Assembly: GCF_023151555.2 (NCBI RefSeq)
Contig: NZ_CP100425.1
Coordinates: forward strand, 2,108,001 to 2,172,000
DNA from: Photobacterium sp. CCB-ST2H9
Lineage (GTDB): Bacteria > Pseudomonadota > Gammaproteobacteria > Enterobacterales > Vibrionaceae
Reading direction: 5' to 3'
Length of the DNA: 64,000 nucleotides
The position numbers and the translations under genes are program-made. The stretch's first letter is position 1. Each line of letters opens with the position of its first letter. The notes beneath the pieces are model-generated. The model was not told the origin of the DNA. It did no database searches and worked only from the letters and a program-made list of their open reading frames with translations. Positions 58,189 to 64,000 of the stretch are shown in pieces.

Positions 58189-58215
58189 AACGGGGCCGTC
58201 ACTGGCCCCGTTTTT
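58189..58215 (+). terminator. Terminator of the mfd-csiV unit
   Basis: AACGGGGCC (58189-58197) pairs with GGCCCCGTT (58204-58212), followed by T's. It lies seven bases past the csiV stop and 23 before the next start. Confidence 0.88.
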
Positions 58216-58237
58216 GATCGACTGGGCAGATACTCAG

Positions 58238-58801
58238 ATGAAACTGGATTATGTTTTAACCACTCCCCGCCTCTACCTCCGCCCATACAAAATGGTCGAT
58301 CTGGCTGACAATCTGGCTGCAGTCCTGGAATCGCAATCTGATCTGGCCCCCTGGGTTGAGTGGTGTCATCCCCACTATAGCCAGCAGGATGCTCACGCCT
58401 GGATATCAGCCTCCCAAATGAACTGGAAACTGGAAAACGGTTACGAACTGGCTATTTTCACACGCCGTGATGACCAATTTCTGGGTACCGTTTGTCTCAA
58501 TAACCTGTCCAGGCTGACCAACTCAGCCGAATTAGGCTATTGGATTCGCAGCAGTTGCCACCGGCAGGGATATGCCTGCGAGGCTATTTTGTCTCTGGCA
58601 CGTTTCGCCTTTGAAACGTTAGCGCTCACCCGGCTGGAAATTGTCGTCCATCTCGGGAATCATGCCAGTCAGAAAACCGCTGAACGGTGTGGCGCACGGT
58701 TTGAGTCTTTAAGCCGGAATCGCATATTCACGCACGATCAACCGAAGGACGGCATGGTTTATTCGCTCATTCCGCAAGATATCACCAGGTTTTTAGGCTA
58801 A
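58238..58801 (+). CDS. GNAT acetyltransferase, RimJ/RimL type
   Basis: 187 residues from ATG at 58238 (MKLDYVLTTPRLYLRPYKMVD). The frame begins earlier inside csiV. The GNAT signature is visible: SAELGYWIRSSCHRQGYACEA near residue 95-115, the acetyl-CoA loop, and LVVHLGNHASQKTAERCGAR (the NxxS/A motif). Relatives acetylate N-termini of ribosomal proteins or other amines; target unknown. It stands after a terminator, with poor ribosome site, so may be read through from csiV. Confidence 0.85.
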   Translation: MKLDYVLTTPRLYLRPYKMVDLADNLAAVLESQSDLAPWVEWCHPHYSQQDAHAWISASQMNWKLENGYELAIFTRRDDQFLGTVCLNNLSRLTNSAELGYWIRSSCHRQGYACEAILSLARFAFETLALTRLEIVVHLGNHASQKTAERCGARFESLSRNRIFTHDQPKDGMVYSLIPQDITRFLG

Positions 58802-58840
58802 ACTTCCCCTCAGCAGACTTAACAAAAGGTAGGAAAATCA

Positions 58841-59314
58841 GTGTCTAAAATTATCATTGCTGTCATTCTCATTGGCTTACTCGTTTTCTTCTTCCAACGC
58901 AGCCAAAGTAACAAGCAACAGGCACAACAAAATATTGAGGAAGGCAAAGCCTTTCTAGATGCCAACAAAAATCAGGAAGGGATCAAAACAACCAGTTCCG
59001 GACTGCAGTACATGGTGCTGAAAACAGGTACAGGCACAGTGCATCCGAAAGCTTCAGATCAAGTCACCGTACACTACCACGGTACTTTAATCGACGGCAC
59101 AGTATTTGACAGTTCAGTTGAGCGTGGCGAACCCATTGCATTCAGTCTGAATCAAGTCATCCGGGGCTGGACAGAAGGATTACAACTGATGGTTGAAGGG
59201 GAAAAGGTAAGACTCTTTATTCCTGCCGATCTTGCCTACGGGAACCGCAGTATGGGAAAAATCGGCCCGGGCTCGGTGCTGATCTTTGATGTTGAACTTC
59301 TGAAAATCAACTAA
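58841..59314 (+). CDS. FKBP-type peptidyl-prolyl isomerase, membrane-anchored
   Basis: 157 residues from a GTG, with GGTAGG upstream. The N-terminal helix (IIIAVILIGLLVFFF) anchors it in the inner membrane, with a periplasmic FKBP domain. Family motifs: VTVHYHGTLIDGTVFDSS, the EPIAFSLNQVIRGWTEGL and the end GSVLIFDVELLKIN, as in FklB/FkpA. It is a proline isomerase or chaperone for exported proteins. It has a strong terminator. Confidence 0.92.
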   Translation: MSKIIIAVILIGLLVFFFQRSQSNKQQAQQNIEEGKAFLDANKNQEGIKTTSSGLQYMVLKTGTGTVHPKASDQVTVHYHGTLIDGTVFDSSVERGEPIAFSLNQVIRGWTEGLQLMVEGEKVRLFIPADLAYGNRSMGKIGPGSVLIFDVELLKIN

Positions 59315-59335
59315 ATAGGTTGGGAATCCCCAAAA

Positions 59336-59368
59336 AGAAAACCGCCTGAACTCAGGCGGTTTTTTTCG
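59336..59368. terminator. Bidirectional terminator between the FKBP and ndh genes
   Basis: ACCGCCTGA (59341-59349) pairs with TCAGGCGGT (59352-59360); A's precede and seven T's follow. It serves the FKBP gene and, in reverse, ndh. Confidence 0.9.
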
Positions 59369-59411
59369 GCCATCAGCCAGGGAGTACCCCCAACCATGAC
59401 CAGGCATGACA

Positions 59412-60701
59412 TTAATGCAATTTCAGGTTCGGGCGCAGTACGCGGTTGATTCGTCCGACCAGCATCATCAGACTGGTCTTAAAAAAGCCGTGCAATGCAA
59501 TATGGTGCATCCTATACAGTGAAATATACATGACACGTGCAATCCGCCCTTCAATCATCATCGAGCCTTTCGTCAGATTCCCCATCAGGCTCCCGACAGT
59601 AGAAAAACGACTCAGTGAAACCAGTGAGCCGTGATCCACAAACACGTAAGGCTTCTGTTGACGGTCTGTCAGCTTCGCCACGATGTTTGAGAAACAGCGG
59701 CTGGCCATCTGATGGGCCGACTGGGCGCGCGGCGGAACCAGCGTGCCGTCTTTCTGAGTACATGCAGCCAGATCACCAATGACATAAATATCATCATCAC
59801 GTGTGGTTTGCAGTGTGTCTTTCACCACCAACTGGTTGATCCGGTTCGTCTCCAGTCCGGCAATATCTTTCATGAAATCAGGCGCTTTGATACCAGCCGC
59901 CCAGACCATCAATTGAGCCGGAATATGCTCACCGTCTTTGGTGGTCAAACCGGTTTCATCAGCCTTGGTCACCATGGTTGCGGTGTGAACATTAACCCCG
60001 AGTTTGGTCAGTTCACTGTGCGCAGCTGAAGAGATCCGTGGCGGCAATGCCGGAAGAATTCGCTCCCCCGCTTCAACCAGGTTGACGTTCAGGCGTGAAC
60101 TGTCCAGATCACCAAAGCCGTACAGACGTAATTCTTTGACCGCATTGTGTAATTCAGCCGACAGCTCTACACCGGTCGCACCAGCGCCAACAATGGCAAT
60201 ATCAACCGTTTTCTGTTCTTTATTAGCATGCAGTTTCAGGAACTGGTTGTTCATTTCCGTTCTGAACTTACTCGCCTGCTCCGGGCTGTCGAGGAAGATA
60301 CAGTGTTCACGAACTCCAGGCGTGTTGAAGTCATTGCACTTTGATCCAATCGCCAGCACCAGAATATCGTATTCCAGTTCACGTTCCGGGATCAGCAGAT
60401 CGCCATGCTCGTCATTCAGTGCATGTAACTGAATGACTTTCCGAACCCGGTCGATATCTTTGAGCGCACCCAGCTGAAAATCAAAATGATGATTTTTGGC
60501 ATGCGCCCGGTAACTCAGCGCATCCACCCCTTCATCAAGCGAGCCTGTTGCGACCTCGTGCAGCAGGGGTTTCCACAGATGACTGCTGTTTTTATCGACA
60601 AGGGTAACGTTTGCCTTGCCCTTACGGCCAAGTGTCCGCCCAAGTTTTGTGACCAACTCAAGGCCACCAGCACCGCCTCCAACTACGATGATTCTAGTCA
60701 C
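59412..60701 (-). CDS. ndh: Type II NADH dehydrogenase
   Basis: A 429-residue peripheral inner-membrane flavoprotein that passes electrons from NADH to quinone without proton pumping. The FAD site is [18 protein letters not shown] at the start, and the NADH site is [14 protein letters not shown] near residue 172. Another FAD contact is [13 protein letters not shown]. The C-terminal helix ([23 protein letters not shown]) anchors it to the membrane. The length is near E. coli Ndh (434). Confidence 0.95.
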   Translation of the reverse strand: MTRIIVVGGGAGGLELVTKLGRTLGRKGKANVTLVDKNSSHLWKPLLHEVATGSLDEGVDALSYRAHAKNHHFDFQLGALKDIDRVRKVIQLHALNDEHGDLLIPERELEYDILVLAIGSKCNDFNTPGVREHCIFLDSPEQASKFRTEMNNQFLKLHANKEQKTVDIAIVGAGATGVELSAELHNAVKELRLYGFGDLDSSRLNVNLVEAGERILPALPPRISSAAHSELTKLGVNVHTATMVTKADETGLTTKDGEHIPAQLMVWAAGIKAPDFMKDIAGLETNRINQLVVKDTLQTTRDDDIYVIGDLAACTQKDGTLVPPRAQSAHQMASRCFSNIVAKLTDRQQKPYVFVDHGSLVSLSRFSTVGSLMGNLTKGSMMIEGRIARVMYISLYRMHHIALHGFFKTSLMMLVGRINRVLRPNLKLH

Positions 60702-60834
60702 AGTCTTTTCCTCTAGTTTTTATAAATCTTGCACAAACCGACAGGGCAAAAGCCCTGCCAGGTATAAATTCTGACTGACGTAGAGTTTGACCAGGTGATG
60801 ACTGTCATTCACCTGCAGAGGGAGAGGCATATAC

Positions 60835-61377
60835 TCAATTTTTTGCTTTAAACTGCTTTATTGTTTGTAAGTGCTGGGAGATTTTTTTGAATTTATGCGT
60901 TTGGGTCTCATCCCAGATGACTCGGTAATATGCGTCCAATGTTCTGCTTGTTGATAGATTATCTAACACTTCATCTTCAGTTGAAAGTATGCAGAGACAC
61001 TTCCCGGCATTTTTTTCCCGAAAATCAGCCACACATTTTGTTGCGATATCCGAGTACTCTTCAGGACGATCAATTTTACCTTGCATAATTGTTTCAGGAT
61101 GTAAATTCGGGTTAAAGATCACTTGCTTAATACCGTAAAGAAATCCAATACGCTCGGCCCAGTAGCCGCCCAGGCCCACCCCACAGATTAAAGGGGAAGG
61201 ATCATCGCTGGCAGAAATCTGCTTATCTACTTCTTTCAGCAAGTGCTGCATATCATGTTTGGGGTGAAACGTACTGTAAGTCACAGCTCTGACGTCGGGA
61301 TCAATAAACTGCAGCTGAAGTACTTTTTCATGATTGCCGGGGCTGGTTGAATCAAATCCATGCAGATAAATAATCAC
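60835..61377 (-). CDS. ycfP: Alpha/beta hydrolase-like protein YcfP
   Basis: About 180 residues from GTG at 61377, with GGAGG seven bases upstream, giving [10 protein letters not shown] as in E. coli YcfP ([10 protein letters not shown]). Motifs: [45 protein letters not shown] and [13 protein letters not shown]. The nucleophile-elbow serine is replaced (GVGLGGY), so esterase activity is uncertain. It is next to ndh, as in E. coli. A conserved UPF0227 family; function unknown. Confidence 0.95.
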   Translation of the reverse strand: MIIYLHGFDSTSPGNHEKVLQLQFIDPDVRAVTYSTFHPKHDMQHLLKEVDKQISASDDPSPLICGVGLGGYWAERIGFLYGIKQVIFNPNLHPETIMQGKIDRPEEYSDIATKCVADFREKNAGKCLCILSTEDEVLDNLSTSRTLDAYYRVIWDETQTHKFKKISQHLQTIKQFKAKN

Positions 61378-61485
61378 TGATGCCTCCAAAGTATATCCAG
61401 ATTAATTTTGTGGATATTTACTATACGCAACATCCCTTCATCACCACAATCTTAAAATGGTTAACAGTTGAGCCAAATCATCAGA

Positions 61486-62340
61486 TCACTGCTGAATCAG
61501 CACGGCAATGTCCTTGCGGATGACGGTCAGCTTATCAATGAAGTGCTGACGTTGTTTCTGAGAAAGGCTTTGATTCAGCCGGGTCATGACAGCAAACCGG
61601 CGTTGCAGATATTGATCCAGCTGAGGCTGAACCGGCGCATAACGAAAGGCAACAATATCTTTGAGCAGCCGCTCAAGTTGCGCTTCAAACTCAGGACGAT
61701 GACGCTTCTCCATCAATGCCAGCCACTGCTGATACAACCCCTCGCGGGTCGAGAAAAAAACCGGTTCAATCTCCAGCTGATACTGAGCCAGCTCCGAAAT
61801 CATGGTCTTTTGCTCTTCAGTTAAAGAGCCTATCCATTCCCGGCTGATTTTCTCAAACCGGGCTTGATATCGCTTGAGCTTCTCTTGCTTGCTCAGTTTG
61901 TCCCGGTCTTGACGCAACTGGTCCAGATCTTTGTTGACCCTGGTATTTATCTGTTCAACCTGAATATTGCTGAGATAACGAAGCAGATTGGTCACCGGTG
62001 GGGTAAAAACCGCAATCGTCTGCTCACCAAGCGCGGTAAAACTATGGTGATACCCCTGAATTTGAGCTGTCGTCATCGGTCGCTGCAAATCCTGCTGCAA
62101 CTTCAGAATATGCTGATGCAACCGAGGCAGTTCCTGCGCCCGATGGATGGCCTGAGCCTGCCGGAGTTCACCGATAAAACGCGCTTCTTGAGCAGAAGTC
62201 AGACTGACATAATCATCCAGATACCAGGGAACCCAGTAATCCATCGTGTTATAGGCAAGCCGGGCAGTACAACCCGTGAAGAGAATCAGTGTCAGAAAAA
62301 GGAAAAGCAGCCTTTGCCGGCAGTTTCGGATCACAGCCAC
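61486..62340 (-). CDS. DUF6279-like lipoprotein
   Basis: 284 residues from GTG with GGAGGG upstream. The lipobox LILFTGCTA gives a lipidated cysteine near residue 24, followed by ARLAYNTMDYWVPWYLDDYVSLT and a long mainly helical region. The YNTMDYWVPWYLDDY start recalls DUF6279 lipoproteins. It is an envelope protein of unknown role. It sits where nagZ lies in the E. coli thiK-nagZ-ycfP order. Confidence 0.75.
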   Translation of the reverse strand: MAVIRNCRQRLLFLFLTLILFTGCTARLAYNTMDYWVPWYLDDYVSLTSAQEARFIGELRQAQAIHRAQELPRLHQHILKLQQDLQRPMTTAQIQGYHHSFTALGEQTIAVFTPPVTNLLRYLSNIQVEQINTRVNKDLDQLRQDRDKLSKQEKLKRYQARFEKISREWIGSLTEEQKTMISELAQYQLEIEPVFFSTREGLYQQWLALMEKRHRPEFEAQLERLLKDIVAFRYAPVQPQLDQYLQRRFAVMTRLNQSLSQKQRQHFIDKLTVIRKDIAVLIQQ

Positions 62341-62393
62341 TTTCCCTCCTTGAGCAGATTACACTGCCCGGTTAACTGGCTGGCCATGGCTCA

Positions 62394-63245
62394 TCAGTGC
62401 GTCAGCTTTGCAAACAAAGCTTCTGCTTCAAGACGATAGGATGGATCCTGCCACAGATTTGCGCCAGCATAATACCAAAGCATAGCCAAGAAATCGCACC
62501 ACGGAAGCCATTGCAAAACAGCTTCTGAGACAACCTCAGCGTCATACCCCATTTCCCGGGCATAGGTATTTACAGCCTGCTGAACGTTCAGAGAATTTGC
62601 CTGAATTGTCAGCGAGAGATCCAGCATCGGATCACCGGCAGCCGCATATTCCCAGTCAATTACCCGGATTCGGCCATCGGACTGCCTGATCAGATTGTAG
62701 TAACCCAAATCATGGTGACAGCAAGTATCAGCAAACCGACTTCGAGGGATCTGCCGGAAAAATTTGGCGCAAACACGCTCTAATCCGTCGTGCCTATCGT
62801 CAGGATGCACAGATTTCAGATAATGTTCTGCCCGCTGCCTGACCTCAAGCCGCCATTCCGGAACGGGTAAGCGATGCACCTGCGTCTGAACCGTGATCAG
62901 CTCATTCAGTGAAGGGGGTTGTTCGAAAGTTTCGCCTTCAAGCCAGGCGACCAGAATCCCCTCTCCTGTTCTGGCGACAGGCGCAGGAGACAAACCGATA
63001 TGCTGAATTGCCGTAAGAATTTGATATTCGTGGTCACGGTTCACCCCAAAAGCAAGGCTTGCCGGACTGACGGGGCGCCAGACGGCTGAGGTGGTACTTA
63101 TACCGTCAGAAAGAGATGAGACAGGTTTTAATGTCAGTTGCCAGCAACGATTACTCAGCCCGCCCCCTAAGGGACGGGCCTGGATCACATCAAACCCTGC
63201 AATACGGGAGAACGGAAGTGCTCCCTTTGCGGAAAGTGATGGCAC
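62394..63245 (-). CDS. thiK: Phosphotransferase family protein, thiamine kinase-like (ThiK/YcfN)
   Basis: 283 residues from a GTG that directly follows the lpoB stop (TAAGTG). It has the aminoglycoside/choline kinase fold: PLGGGLSNRCWQL (P-loop region), the catalytic HHDLGYYNLI near residue 170 and the metal motif VIDWEYAAAGDPMLDL near 190. In E. coli the gene after lpoB (ycfN) is thiamine kinase. Position and motifs support thiK; the exact substrate is inferred. Confidence 0.85.
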   Translation of the reverse strand: MPSLSAKGALPFSRIAGFDVIQARPLGGGLSNRCWQLTLKPVSSLSDGISTTSAVWRPVSPASLAFGVNRDHEYQILTAIQHIGLSPAPVARTGEGILVAWLEGETFEQPPSLNELITVQTQVHRLPVPEWRLEVRQRAEHYLKSVHPDDRHDGLERVCAKFFRQIPRSRFADTCCHHDLGYYNLIRQSDGRIRVIDWEYAAAGDPMLDLSLTIQANSLNVQQAVNTYAREMGYDAEVVSEAVLQWLPWCDFLAMLWYYAGANLWQDPSYRLEAEALFAKLTH

Positions 63246-63836
63246 TTACCAACCCAGCATGCGCTTTGCTTCCTGCTTACGGATTTCAGTTTCGTCTGCC
63301 CACTCGATGAGTCCTGTTTCCAGATCCATCAGTCGCATGGTCATCTTGTAGTACACATCTTTATCGCTGCCCGCCTGTTTGACGATACTGGACAGGTTGC
63401 CGTACATCATGTACTGAGCACCCACCATTTTTCCGAACTGAATGGCTGTGCTCTGGTTCACCAGCTCATCGTTGTTCTGGAAATTCAGCTGCTTACGAAC
63501 TGACTCAACACGCGTCATATCGACAAAACGGAAACGACCTGAGTTCAGCAGCTTCGTACTGATAGAGTCCGTCACAGACTCAGTATCAATGTGCTCACTG
63601 GTTTTATTCTTGATGCTTTCGACAAAGATAATCGGACGCTTGCCAGCCGTAATGGCCGCCACAGAGCCAGACGACAGCATGCTGTCTGTCATATCTTCTG
63701 CAATTTTTTGTAAATCGCTTGAGCCGAAATCAACGGTTGTGGTTTCAACTGCCTGAGCATCCCCGTAAGAAACCTGCTTCGCACAGCCGCCCATCAGTGC
63801 AGCAACACCCATTAAAGCAATGACGCGTTTTTTCAT
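63246..63836 (-). CDS. lpoB: Penicillin-binding protein activator LpoB
   Basis: A 196-residue outer-membrane lipoprotein (signal ALMGVAALMGGC, lipidated cysteine near residue 18). The domain has the LpoB start (DFGSSDLQKIAEDMTDSML), the RPIIFVESIKNKTSEHID strand and GAQYMMYGNLSSIV. In E. coli it activates the class A synthase PBP1B. The gene order ycfL-lpoB-thiK is that of E. coli. The window also carries CsiV, which serves PBP1A. Confidence 0.92.
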   Translation of the reverse strand: MKKRVIALMGVAALMGGCAKQVSYGDAQAVETTTVDFGSSDLQKIAEDMTDSMLSSGSVAAITAGKRPIIFVESIKNKTSEHIDTESVTDSISTKLLNSGRFRFVDMTRVESVRKQLNFQNNDELVNQSTAIQFGKMVGAQYMMYGNLSSIVKQAGSDKDVYYKMTMRLMDLETGLIEWADETEIRKQEAKRMLGW

Positions 63837-63910
63837 TTCTAACCCTTTATCGGTTTAATCTTGTTTTTTGAATGCTGTGCCGGCTAAAAAGCCGACCCAA
63901 TCCAGAACGC

Positions 63911-64000
63911 TTACCAAGTAGTCGTGGCTTCACGAATGTAAATACGGTAGTTTTCCGCTTCAGGTTTTTTCGCCATGGCTTTAATCGTCATGGTGTCCTT
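63911..64000 (-). CDS. YcfL-like (DUF1425) lipoprotein, 3' end only
   Basis: Thirty codons from the window edge to TAA at 63911: KDTMTIKAMAKKPEAENYR then IYIREATTTW. The conserved end and position before lpoB fit E. coli YcfL (DUF1425), a putative periplasmic lipoprotein. The start lies beyond the window. Confidence 0.7.
   Translation of the reverse strand, partial: KDTMTIKAMAKKPEAENYRIYIREATTTW

Noticed and set aside
1..64000. Prophage, IS element, integron or toxin-antitoxin system
   Set aside because: No integrase, transposase, phage structural gene or recognisable toxin pair is visible on either strand.
1..64000. tRNA or rRNA genes
   Set aside because: No cloverleaf or rRNA sequence was noticed; a tRNAscan-type search would be needed to rule out completely.

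Overview
The window looks like a chromosomal piece of a marine gammaproteobacterium of the Vibrionaceae, probably Photobacterium-like. This rests on protein content (PlzB-like PilZ protein beside mfd, CsiV, a DUF2982 protein, MukBEF), on gene order shared with Vibrio and E. coli, and on a G+C content judged by eye to be near 50%. No database search was possible, so genus is inference.

Layout. 0-3.3 kb is a decaying accessory stretch: an HxlR regulator, a small secreted protein broken in a homopolymer, a rhodanese pseudogene, a DUF1456 gene, and two degenerate copies of one segment that ends at the 3' end of the next gene. 3.3-5.5 kb holds a divergent MFS exporter/LysR pair. 5.5-12.3 kb holds aspC, a basic winged-helix protein, a DUF2982 protein and the ycbL-mepK-ldtD trio. 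12.4-27.9 kb is accessory: a Fur-box-preceded imelysin/di-heme cluster, MarR and LysR regulators, two TSUP exporters, a PEP-CTERM-like surface protein, a degenerate truncated globin, a Sel1-repeat protein, a DUF4382-like lipoprotein and a MocR/dehydrogenase/exporter module. 27.9-36.2 kb is mukB-mukE-mukF-cmoM-elyC. In E. coli elyC-cmoM-mukFEB-ldtD-mepK-ycbL-aspC are contiguous, so the accessory region appears to split an ancestral block.

36.4-43.0 kb holds the cystine carrier tcyP, a sigma-54 activator of AcoR type divergent from an aldehyde dehydrogenase with a clear -24/-12 promoter, and a Tat-exported serine hydrolase. 43.1-49.8 kb is an envelope cluster (kdsB, Trm112-like ycaR, lpxK, msbA, comEC, DUF2062). 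49.9-60.7 kb carries lolCDE, a PilZ protein, mfd, csiV, a GNAT acetyltransferase, an FKBP isomerase and ndh. 60.8-64.0 kb is ycfP, a lipoprotein, thiK, lpoB and the end of ycfL, as in enterobacteria but without nagZ.

The core genes share envelope themes: peptidoglycan remodelling (LdtD, MepK, ElyC, CsiV, LpoB), LPS synthesis and export (KdsB, LpxK, MsbA), lipoprotein release (LolCDE), and chromosome upkeep (MukBEF, Mfd). I saw no tRNA, rRNA, CRISPR array, transposase or integrase. The most unusual material is in 0-3.3 kb and 17-28 kb.
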